This document shows, in pieces, positions 40,607 to 50,285 of a DNA stretch of 64,000 bases. How positions within the stretch are numbered: the stretch's first letter is position 1; every line of letters begins with the position of its first letter. The position numbers were made by a program, and so were the translations under genes. The notes beneath the pieces were generated by a model that searched no databases, had not been told where the DNA came from, and saw only the letters and a list, made by a program, of their open reading frames with translations. Source of the stretch: Zygaena filipendulae (taxonomy: Eukaryota > Arthropoda > Insecta > Lepidoptera > Zygaenidae); assembly GCA_907165275.2 (NCBI GenBank), contig CAJRBF020000001.1, positions 434,001-498,000 on the forward strand. Reading direction: 5' to 3'.

Positions 40607-41714
40607 TATGTCGCGTCAAACACACGTTTACTTAGGTAACCTCGGGTGCGCGGAGGGGGTAGGTATCGGCGATGACGTAATAAAAATTTGGCGTTTTTTC
40701 GCTTCTCCGCGGTCGGAATCGGGCGCGGAGGGTGTCGATCGACGCGGGGGATGTTATTCTAGGTATTTTATAAGAAAAACTTTGCGGGCAAACCTCCCGA
40801 AAGCGTTAAATTTGAAGAAAAGTAAAATTTTTTGCAAAAATTCTCAGAATTTTCGATAATTCCTGCGCCGAAACGGCCAGCAAGGGTGTCAAAAACGAAG
40901 AGGGCGTTAAATAACGCCGGACCAGCAACGAAACACTTATAGAAAACAACCAAATAGCTTAAAAAACGAAATTTATAACTCAGTTACTATGCGAATTTTC
41001 AAAGTCGATGAAATACCAAAAAATTACCAAAATTTTAAAAAATAAATATGCGGAAATAACTTTAGGGGTTGCGGACAGACAAAACACAGCGAAAACCAGT
41101 TCGAAAACGCCAAAACAGCGACGTAGTTTGTTATTATATTGATATTAATATCGTATGTCGCGTCAAACACACGTTTACTTAGGCACAGATAATATAAACT
41201 TAGGTAACCTCGGGTGCGCGGAGGGGGTAGGTATCGGCGATGACGTAATAAAAATTTGGCGTTTTTTCGCTTCTCCGCGGTCGGAATCGGGCGCGGAGGG
41301 TGTCGATCGACGCGGGGGATGTCATTCTAGGTATTTTATAAGAAAAACTTTGCGGGCAAACCTCCCGAAAGCGTTAAATTTGAAGAAAAGTAAAATTTTT
41401 TGCAAAAATTCTCAGAATTTTGGATAATTCCTGCGCCGAAACGGCCAGGAAGGGTGTCAAAAACGAAGAGGGCGTTAAATAACGCCGGACCAGCAACAAA
41501 ACACTTATAGAAAACAACCGAATAGCTTAAAAAACGAAATTTATAACTCAGTTACTATGCGAATTTTCAAAGTCGATGAAATACCAAAAATTACCAAAAT
41601 TTTAAAAAATAAATATGCGGAAATAACTTTAGGGGTTGCGGACAGACAAAACACAGCGAAAACCAGTTCGAAAACGCCAAAACAGCGACGTAGTTTGTTA
41701 TTATATTGATATTG
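40607..41714 (+). repeat. 546-bp satellite, block 3 (about 2 units)
   Basis: Starts TATGTCGCGTCAAACACACG directly at the LINE-C 5' junction. It has a second unit start at 41154 and ends at TTATATTGATATT just short of the next unit start. The second unit carries a 21-bp insertion at about 41183-41203 that partly duplicates ACTTAGG. LTR H interrupts the array at the right. Confidence 0.95.
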
Positions 41715-42838
41715 TGATGCGGCGGGCCGGGAGTCGAACCGGGCCCGCGGGCAGTCAACAAGTTTCTCGGGTATGGGGTTCCCTAGCGGTCCCTATCCGA
41801 AATGAAACGAACGGTACGGAGTTACAGGAGTGCATACACACGTTTATTCTTATTACACAGGTCTAGGTACACTTTAGGTTCACATACAACACTTATAAAC
41901 TATGGGCCCGATAGGCGGGCAGTAACCGTCCTGGCTACGCTATACAGGTTTCGCACAACACTTAAGAACTACGGGCCCGGGAGGCGGGCGGTAACACAGC
42001 CACGAGTACACACACTACGCTACTTCACGACACTTTGGAAGCACGGGCCCGGGCGGCGGGCGTCACGCGGGTCCCGGCGCGGCGGGTCGGCACGGTTCCT
42101 ATCCCACGGGTACGATGCGCGGGCGCGGCGGCGCGCGAGGCGAGCCGGCGGTCGGCGGTCGGGCACTGGATAGGGCTAGGAAGGGGTGCGAATAGCCGTG
42201 TGTGAGTTGGTGAATGTCAGCCGAGCCCCAAGACCGAAACGTGAGGGGCCTGGCTGGTGTTCCGGTAGCTGTCCCCAAGTCGGCACGAAGCGTGAGGGGC
42301 CGAGACGTCCCGGAGAGTCGGTGTATGTGCTGCGGGTTATTTGGCGGCCGAGCCCCAAGACCGAAACGTGAGGGGCCGGGGGAGGAACGGGCAGGAATGC
42401 GGGAGTTCGCGCCACCGACAGCGTCGCTTGCTGCAAGGCCCCTCCGTACGGCGTCGGGACGCAGTACGGGGAGACCGGCAACGTACGATGGCGGTCGATG
42501 TAAAACGTAGTGGTTATATACTCTTTGGTCGATGTGCGAGGACAGGATCGGTTGCGGATGCGCGGAAACGGAGGCGGAGGGTTACCGCGCCGCTAAATTC
42601 ACACGCCGCGGCACTGGCGAGTGGAACGAGCGGGCGCGACACAGGCGTGTGCACGGCGCGAGAACTTGTCGGCGAGTCACTGCTGGGCGGCGGCGGTCTG
42701 CCTCGGTTTTTATCGCCTCGGTGCGGCGTGCGGTATGCGGCGCGCGGCGCCGCGATACACGGCCGCTGTTGCTATGTGCGCCGGCGGCGCGGGGGGTTGG
42801 AACGGACACGCGGTGTGTGCGTGTTCCGCTTCCTTACA
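41715..42838 (-). repeat. 3' LTR of LTR retrotransposon H
   Basis: A GC-rich 1124-bp segment with TG at 41715 and CA at 42838, next to a minus-strand purine tract (plus CTCCCCCCCTCC at 42839-42850). That places a 3' LTR on the minus strand. It contains three roughly 70-bp units with CGGGCCCG-GGCGGGC words (about 41900-42070) and two copies of GAGCCCCAAGACCGAAACGT (about 42222 and 42350). Its outer end resembles a tRNA T-arm. No ORF in it looks real. The 5' LTR is not in the window. Confidence 0.6.
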
Positions 42839-43017
42839 CTCCCCCCCTCCGGAAGAAGATTTTTGCTGTAGTAAAAATCACCGATCTACAGGAAGATCAA
42901 AAACAAAAATTAAATAAAAAAAACCTGGAAGTCGTGGACCCGTGCAACCTTTTTCATTTCCTTCCTGGTATCAGACTTTAAAGTATACAATAATTAGCGA
43001 ATCTGGTTACAACCTAT
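42839..43017 (-). mobile_element. Internal 3' stub of element H
   Basis: A purine tract and about 165 bp of internal sequence, cut off where gypsy-G begins at 43018. The minus strand has a short open stretch (SDTRKEMKKVARVHDFQVFF), too short to classify. Confidence 0.45.
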
Positions 43018-45710
43018 TGTAACTTACCCCCCCTCGCGCGACTTCCTCCAATCTACTTCTTACTACGATAATCTCTAATTTGGCCTGATTGTCTAGTGGT
43101 TAGGACTCTAATTTCGTTGTGTGCAGTAACCTATGATCCTTTTAGGTTGAGATTGAACTATCGTCTTAGTATTTGCATCATAGTTTTTTGTTTGGTTAAG
43201 TTTATAGTTAAGATTCTAAAGTTAATACATGAACGATCTCTAATTTATGCTTAGCGAATACACGGACGGTTTTAGATTATTACACGGACGAATCCCTATT
43301 TTTATTGCTTTCGTGCGACCTCTTTCCTAACTTTAGGTGGATGATCTATTTTTAATCTATTTATGTGGATGATCTAGTTTTGTTAGTTTGTTTGTGACGA
43401 CCTGCCTCCCTAACATTATATCGATGTTCTATTTTATTAGTTTGTTTTCCGGCCTAATTCATTAGTTTGTATTGACGACCTAATCTATTGCTTGTAGGCT
43501 AAGTTTGAATAATCCTGACCCTAATGTTTGTCTATCTCTACAATTTGTTTCAGTTTGTGTTTGTCGGTTTAACCCCGGTCAACATCTCGTCAAAAGCTAC
43601 CGTTCCTGGCTCAGATGGCTCAGACATTGCCAGGACGCATAAATATATATAATAAACCACCCAAACGATTCTATTCTAAGGTCGACCAGATTTTGTCCCC
43701 TCAGCATGACGCAAGCATTGGCCACAGGAACCTCAAGTACTACGTGAAATGATTGTTGGCACTGCAACCAATCCCGACGTCAAACCGAAGGTAAGGCTTC
43801 CAGTTAATACATAAGTATTCGCCAGAAGGTGGTATAGCCCCTCCTGCGCTATTCCACGGTGATGACCATCCAGCACAATGCCTTCGTCACCTCCCCCAAC
43901 CTGTTTCACAAGGTAGAGGATCATTCTAGATGGTTACATCTAAGATCATTCACCAGCGTCCGTTTCAGGAATCCAGTGAGGAGACTGTACGTCCCCAGTC
44001 CGAAGACTACCGCCGCGTTGGAGCCATGGTGAGCCCTTGAATATGTGCCAGCCCGAAGACCAGGGTTGGGTGGGACCACCACAAACCAAACCCCAGCACA
44101 GTGATCCAAAATTGTATGTGTGTGTTATCGGAGACCAATCTCTCCCTGGAACCTGGAACTTCAGCTGATGAACTCTCTGTCATACTGCAAGCAGTAAGGC
44201 CGTAGCCTAGCCGTAGCTGTAGAGTTGAATGGCTCTCTCTCCCCTGTGAACCCACTCGGGCATCCAACTCGTTCTGCCACATCAGAACATTGGCATTGTG
44301 TTGAAAAAAACAAAGGTTGCCGAGAATCTAGCGTCAGCGACGAGGTCGCCAACAGCCGATCCCCCAGCCTCTACACAACGGTCTCGATCGCAAAGCGCAG
44401 GGACCTACGTAAGCATACATGTGGTTGCGAGTCACAGTAGCTCCAGTCTGTCTCCGCAGCCAGCAATCGAGCCACAGAGCGCATTGGCCCATCGATAATG
44501 TTTGTAATAAAAGGAAAGGTAAAACAGAAAGAAGAGCGAACAACCCTTCCCTGGTGTAGGAGAGGGCCGGCATCTCCAGTCAGCCGCATCGGTGATATGT
44601 AGATTGAATAACACGGAAGGCGTTGTTATTCAAGGTAAGGTACAAGGCGCACAACGAAACTCGTCACGGCGCAGATGACTCAAGGCGCGGATTTTTACCC
44701 ATCTACGCCATCATACGCTCGCGACGTGCAATGTCCAACCGTTCAAGATTAGAGTTCCGTTTGCTTCGAGCCTATTTGGTACTGTGATTTGAAGATCCTT
44801 CCTCGTGACTAATGTTTTCAGGTCTACGCTCGAGATATCCTAACGGACGTCAAGTGCGCTGACAGACCTTCGCACAAAAACATTAAACCACTCTGCGCTA
44901 TCGCTCGCTCAACAAGACTATTCGTAACGAACCGTCTTTTGTAGTGATAAAAATCAATACAAATATTCTACTCAAAGCATCTCGTTCACGAAGCACATCG
45001 GCCCACATACGCTTTCATGCGACCACCAAGTATCACAATCGCGCATGCTCGCCTCTGCACAACGCAATCAGGACACAATGCGTAATGACGAAACTTTCAG
45101 GTCGCGTGTACGAATCCTTGCACAAACCGATAAATCGTTCTGCGCGCAGACCGCTCGACCACGATGTGCTTTGCATGAATATTATTTATTAAAAAATTAG
45201 TATGAGAAAATAAATTTTATGTTTGATAAATGTGCAATAATATTATATTTATTGTCCCTTAGACGTTCCCTCCCCATCGCATTCGTTTATTATTACACTA
45301 TTATCAATTTACTTTCCCAACAAACTTTTGTCGTCAGGACATTTTTTTACCTCCGTATTCCCCGTAGATATACGGCTCGTGGATACTGGCGGTGCGTTCA
45401 CTGAGACGCCTGAGGCGGGGATTCGTGTTATCCAACTTGATCCTATACTCTTGAAATTCAACATACATTTGGTATTCCCTAATACAAGCACTTTCTATCA
45501 TATAATATTTTGCCCTATCTCTTTCAGTTTCAGAGTTATTATTGACAAATATACTAAAACTTGTTTTTGATGTAATTTGTACCGCAATTTCCTCTAATAT
45601 GTTCTTAATGTAATTTTATATGTGTATTTTATTATCTTCTATACTTTAATAATTATTTAAGTTTTTAATTATAACCAAAAAAATTTTGTGGGACCTTATG
45701 GGTCGTCACA
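43018..45710 (-). repeat. Gypsy-G 3' LTR, 2.7 kb
   Basis: TGTAACTTACC...GGGTCGTCACA, the same ends as solo LTR E1. It contains no gene. Near its element-sense 3' end an antisense tRNA-like A-box block (GTCTAGTGGTTAGGAC) lies at about 43093-43108. Confidence 0.85.
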
Positions 45711-45723
45711 ATCCCCCCCCAAA

Positions 45724-46180
45724 GTTTAATGGAACACTGTGGAATTTAACTTTTAATCTCCTAACGCCGCCTAAGTGTGTTATAAATTTATTTTGGTTTT
45801 TGGGAAACGACCGCCCCAACGCCCCTCCAACCACATTCACTGGTAACCAATACAATACTGAAACGCATTAACCGATCTCTGAACGTTGTTATCTCTAAAT
45901 TGATATTTTTATTTTATTTCGTTGAACGAAAAAAATTCTGATGACGTTATTTAACCGCAAGTTGTTAGTATTAAATTTCGAATTATACTGATACGTCAAT
46001 TGAATGTGATTGAGTCATTTCTCCCTGACCCAATTTATTTAATCAAAATAAATTTACAATCACATTATTATTTTAGGTTACATAAGTTGTTTAGTTATAT
46101 TAATCTAAATCACATTAGTTGTTTATATTTTATACCTAACTTACATTAGTTTGACATTTATTAGTTACTAGCACTTTTAT
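45724..46180. other. Non-coding gypsy-G sequence between integrase and 3' LTR
   Basis: AT-rich, with no ORF resembling an envelope gene. This gypsy element therefore ends its coding part with integrase. Confidence 0.6.
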
Positions 46181-47365
46181 TTATTTATAGTATTTATATA
46201 AATGAATCGCGTTATAATTTCCTTTCAAGGTTCCGGTGTTTACGTCGTGTAACGTGTATACATTATTAAAAGGCACCGCAGCCACTACATAAGGACCCTC
46301 ATATAAGAACTCAAACTTTTTGGTCTCTTTCCTATCCTTAACAGACCTATTGTCTTTCCGAATTTTTACCAAGTCTCCTACTGGAAACAAAATCAATCTA
46401 TGTTTTCTGTCGTATTTCGAGCGACGCATTAAGCTTGCATTTTTCAGATTTTCCCGAACTAAATTTCTAACCCGTTCTAAATTTAAAGGTTCTCTTTCGA
46501 GTTTAAGTTTATCGTCGAATGAAATTTTATTCGATTCGCCGTACATAATTTCACACGGTGTGAAGCCTGTACTATCGTGATGACTATTATCATATAATTC
46601 CTCCAAGGCTGGTAAGATAGTTGGCCAAGACTTATGATTCGCGCGACAATAAGTCCTGAACAACCTACCCAACTCCTTGTTTACTCGCTCTACGGTGTTA
46701 GGTCTAGGATTTCTTACAGTCGTATAAATCGGTTTACAACCTAGCGCCCTGACACCCCCTTTCCAAACTATTCTAATAAATTGTTTTCCATTATCCGTCA
46801 TAATGGCTTTTGGTTTGATTATTTCCGTAAAATGTTTAAATTTAGTTAAAACGCTTTTCCCGGTTGCATTTTTCAATGAATACATTTTAATAAACTTACT
46901 AAACGAATCTTGAAATACTATTATAAATCTGGCCCCGAGATTACCCGCTGGTAATGGCCCATAAAGATCCGCCATAACTATATCTCCTATATCCTTAGAC
47001 AATATTGATTGACACGGCCCTACATATTTTATATTTTCGCTCTTCGACATTTGACAAATATGACAAACCTTAACCCTCTTCCTAACATCTTTGGTAAGTG
47101 AACCCCAGTAAAATCTATCTCTAATGTATTTAATTATTTTATAAGCACCTTGGTGACCCATCTCAAGGTGCACCTGATCAATTACATCATTAACTAAACT
47201 TCTTGGGAGGTACACGACTTCCTTGCGCGTTTCTACTGAATCATAATACAAGATATTATCCCGCAATTTGCAACGTAAGGTAATTCTATCAGATCTACAC
47301 TGCGCAACACTTATACGTCCTAAACGTTCTCTAATATTTTTAATTTCGTTATCTAATGACTGCAA
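46181..47365 (-). pseudogene. Gypsy-G integrase (C-terminal part of Pol)
   Basis: 394 codons. The zinc-binding part is HLEMGHQGAYKIIKYIRDRF...CHICQMSK. The catalytic core follows with IVMADLYGPLP, IIVFQDSFSKFIKMY, IMTDNGKQFI and NTVERVNKELGRLF (D-D-E). The C-terminal FLYEGPYVVAAVP resembles the GPY module of gypsy integrases. The frame stays open to about 47387 and then meets the repeat at the DIRS junction. Protease, RT and RNase H are absent. The integrase itself shows no stop. It would insert cDNA into the host genome in an intact element. Confidence 0.85.
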
Positions 47366-47406
47366 CTCCGATAATTAATAATTAATCCGATAATTAATCC
47401 GATAAT

Positions 47407-47598
47407 GTACCCGTGTTCGCACTCACCAGCCTTTCACACAGAAATTTTAGAGAAAAGTTAAATATTTTTAGTAGTATTAATTAATTTTGTACTGGTATCC
47501 CCAATTTGTACAAAATAAAATTAAAAAGTCACTAGCGCGCTTCCGTTACGTCATCTCCGCCGTGCAGCAGGTGTCGGAATGGCGCGCGAGGTCTCATT
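47407..47598 (+). repeat. DIRS left inverted terminal repeat
   Basis: TGTACCCGTGTTCGCACTCA...GAGGTCTCATT, the reverse complement of 60572-60764 with at most one or two differences. It contains the likely promoter upstream of gag. Confidence 0.93.
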
Positions 47599-47668
47599 CT
47601 GTGTTTTCTCGAGCTAGCCTTCGCACGTCTCAAAAATAATTATAAAAAATACCTCGACGACTCTGAAG

Positions 47669-47783
47669 ATGGGAAAAAGAAGCAAGGAAAGGAGTGAGGA
47701 AGAAATCAGGCGAAAAATAAGAAAACTTCAAGATCGTTTGAATCATGGTTCCATAGTGGAACCACCACAAAACGATTATAACG
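47669..47783 (+). CDS. DIRS Gag-like protein, exon 1
   Basis: ATG at 47669 opens MGKRSKERSEEEIRRKIRKL and continues to NDYN. The exon ends at ACG|GTAAGC, a good splice donor. The frame does not continue usefully into the following sequence. Spliced to 48010 it enters the long downstream gag frame without a shift. The product is basic at the N-terminus. Confidence 0.7.
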
Positions 47784-48009
47784 GTAAGCTTATTTTTTAA
47801 ATTTAATAGATCCAAGAAATGTGATGCGTACTGCTAAAATAGGGCTACTACTGTCACAATCGGATCTTTATGTATAGTGATGCGAACTTACCATACTTGG
47901 GTATGTTCTGTCACGTAAATGTGATGCGTACTGCTAATGCTAATTGCTGTGGGCCGTTACTGTCACGTATTTTCAAAAAACGTATTCTAAAATGAATCGT
48001 TTGTCACAG
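47784..48009 (+). other. Probable spliceosomal intron in DIRS gag
   Basis: 226 bp, GTAAGC at the 5' end and TTTGTCACAG at the 3' end. It is AT-rich and contains in-frame stops and a repeated GTGATGCG(T/A)ACT...CTGTCAC block. The exon phases on both sides match (AAC G / AT TCG). Confidence 0.65.
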
Positions 48010-48749
48010 ATTCGCCGCAAGAGCAACGATCTGGCTACCTTAGATCGCCTCAAGATGGAGACGAGGTGTTGACCGTCGACCTGGATTATGAATACACTGA
48101 CTATGATACGCCACAACACCCGACGGGAGAATCTTCCCCGCCAAATTCGTCGCATCATACGATGGCGCCTACATCACCGCCCCCAGGTCCGCCTCTGGCG
48201 CCACCATCACCGCCGCCAGCGGCTCCAACGGCGTCCTTAGCTCCTGTCGCTTGCACTTCTACAGCTGAAGCAGAACCTCAAGATACTGAGCTGGAACTTG
48301 AGATCTTGGAGTTGCTCGGTGACGCCCCCAAAACAGAGGCCCCGCTAGGGCCGCCAATCCATAAAGATGTCGCGAGCAGATGGCAAGAAATTCTAGCCAA
48401 AGGCCTACCTAAAGATATAAAAGATAGCCTTTTCAAAGCTTACAATGTTCCAAGCAACTGTGACCTGCTCATTGCACCGACGTTAAACCCCGAGGTGAAG
48501 GCGGCACTGGCGGAACCCTTAGTAAAACGTGATACATCACTGTTTTACAAACAAAAGCAGCTAGGTGCTGCGTTGGCTGCGCTTGCTACAGCCATGGATT
48601 TGATTGTATCAAACGAAACATCAAAACAGAAAATTCTCAAATCAATCAGTGACGCTTGTCGGATTTTGTGTGATAGTCATTCATCTGAAACGAAAACTCG
48701 CAGAAGTTTCATAATTTCTGCCATAAATAGTAAATTTAAAGATACCCTC
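48010..48749 (+). pseudogene. DIRS Gag-like protein, main exon before the BEL insertion
   Basis: The frame runs from DSPQEQRSGYLRSPQDG through a Pro/Ser/Thr-rich stretch. A conserved part follows: RWQEILAKGLPKDIKDSLFK, CDLLIAPTLNPEVKAALAEP, FYKQKQLGAALAALATAMDL and FIISAINSKFKDTL. The pattern (capsid-like region with LNPEV...A and DxxLFxxQKQLGxALxAL) is the usual DIRS ORF1. The BEL element cuts it after codon ...KDTL (TSD CCCTC); the remainder is 55932-56264. Without the insertion the gene is intact. Confidence 0.78.
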
Positions 48750-49016
48750 TGTGTGGGGCACAGTGACCTGTGACTGATACGGCTAGATATGTTGATTTAT
48801 TTGTTTATTGTATATCAGGGTGATTGTCTATGATAGATGTTGTGGTCGGCACGGGACGCGGCTGGCGAGCCGATTCGTTTGTTATGGATTAATTGATAGT
48901 ATACCGACGCCCGTGACCGACATGAATCGACTGCCGCGACCGGGCCGTAGGAAAGCGGCTCGATCGCGCAAATCGCTGTCGAAAGCAGTGTTCGGTTTCA
49001 CGCAGTGGACCGAACA
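48750..49016 (-). repeat. BEL 3' LTR
   Basis: 267 bp, matches 55660-55926 with about six substitutions. A purine-rich stretch (minus GGTCGGGAGCA) is adjacent at 49017-49027. Confidence 0.93.
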
Positions 49017-49264
49017 TGCTCCCGACCACGAGATGAGAGATGAAATGAGATTAAATGATTACAATTAAATGATACTCAGAAATGATAATGATTATAGCAA
49101 TTGACATAAAAGCACAATAAAACATACAAAAATTCGTAATGATCACGTAAAGTCTCTATAGTTTTGATTCATCAATGACCTTAAAATTACACCTTTTTGG
49201 TTTAGGCGAAGTTGCCCGATCGACTAACTCTACACTCGATTGACTTTTCCTGCCCGCACTGATC

Positions 49265-50285
49265 TCACTTTCGTTTCGCGCACTCACTACACACACGCAC
49301 GTCACTGCTGGCTCTGTTCTCCGCCTGCGCGGGAGGAGGGAAGCGTAACGCCCGCCTCCTCCTCCGCCACCAAATGCTCGCTCCCAGGACAGCTGCAGCA
49401 GCTATGATCACGTAACTGACCACATATTGATGAATGTCATGTCCTGATATTGATATCTCTGAAGACTGAACCTTTTCCTTCATTGTCGCTATTTGATTAT
49501 GTAGTTCAGCTAAGCTTTGGTTGATTTCCTTTTGCTCTGGCGCCTCGTTCTCAATAGTTGGCAATGATATATTGATAACATAGTTTATCTGAGGAATATC
49601 CACAGACATGCTCGCTGAGTTGATATACAAAGTGTTTGCAGACTGATGATGAGAGTAGAACGTAAAATCTTCACCTTTGATAACACATCTTTCGCTTAAA
49701 TGAATAAGACCTGCTTTGCTAATTTCTTCCGTTCTTTTTAATAAATTATATTCCCCTTCGACTACTGATGTTTGATTTCTCCATAATGATTCTAGGTATC
49801 TCTGATTGTTCTTTAATAATTCTATATCCTTTTTATACTGTTCTGCGAAACGATCATCTAATACGCCGAACAACGTATTCGCAATGTAACCTACTCCATT
49901 GATAATGCCCCGTCGCTGTCTCGAGATCCCGTTACCTTCCTGATTCAGCAAAAGTTGATTATAGTATTGTAGCTCAGTCTGTTCGTGACGTAATTGTAGT
50001 AAAATCATCTGGCATCGTGTTTGTTCCTGGAATTTATCACATGTTCTTTCTAAGTACTGCGTGAATTTGTTAACAGCTGTTGCACCTTCCCAGTATGGAG
50101 ACATATTATAGTATACAATCATAGTCCAGTCGTCACGAATAAGTTGTAAGTTGGCTATAGAATCGAAGTAGTAGTAGTAGAATTGGTCTTCATTAAATTT
50201 TGTTACGTTAAACAATGCACTCGCCGGTGATACAATCGTCAGGAATAAAATAAGTGATATAGCCATTGATATAAATTGATAACTT
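49265..50285 (-). CDS. Envelope fusion-protein-like region at the end of the BEL ORF
   Basis: The last roughly 340 codons of the 49265-54631 frame. They have an N-terminal hydrophobic segment (ISLILFLTIVSPASA, signal-like), a furin-type RQRR near 49911-49922 followed by a Gly-rich hydrophobic stretch with LFG, a heptad-like region, N-glycosylation sequons, a C-terminal transmembrane helix (about 49371-49425) and a short Arg-rich tail. This layout is that of baculovirus F and insect errantivirus Env proteins. It is shorter than typical F proteins, with a reduced post-cleavage ectodomain. Retroviral Env is normally made from a spliced RNA. I see no proven splice pair here. Confidence 0.75.

Larger units (their letters stand above)
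43018..47406 (-). mobile_element. Gypsy-G, 5'-truncated Ty3/gypsy retrotransposon with very long LTR
   Basis: On the minus strand: integrase part of pol (to 46181), about 460 bp of non-coding sequence, a purine tract (plus 45711-45723, ATCCCCCCCCAAA), and a 2693-bp 3' LTR (43018-45710). The rest of pol, gag and the 5' LTR are missing; the sequence ends at the left end of the DIRS element (47407) after a short CCGATAATTAAT repeat (47391-47404). Solo LTRs E1 and E2 are from the same lineage. Confidence 0.82.

Noticed and set aside
37601..40859. Long plus-strand ORFs opposite LINE-C ORF1
   Set aside because: They are shadow frames in GC-rich DNA. The minus strand carries the conserved three-knuckle Gag-like protein.
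41715..41760. A tRNA gene on the minus strand
   Set aside because: Only a T-arm-like part is present. There is no matching acceptor 5' strand, D-arm or anticodon arm upstream.
41802..42981. Several overlapping ORFs of 60-176 codons in LTR H
   Set aside because: High GC and internal repeats keep many frames open. None has recognisable motifs, and the position fits an LTR.
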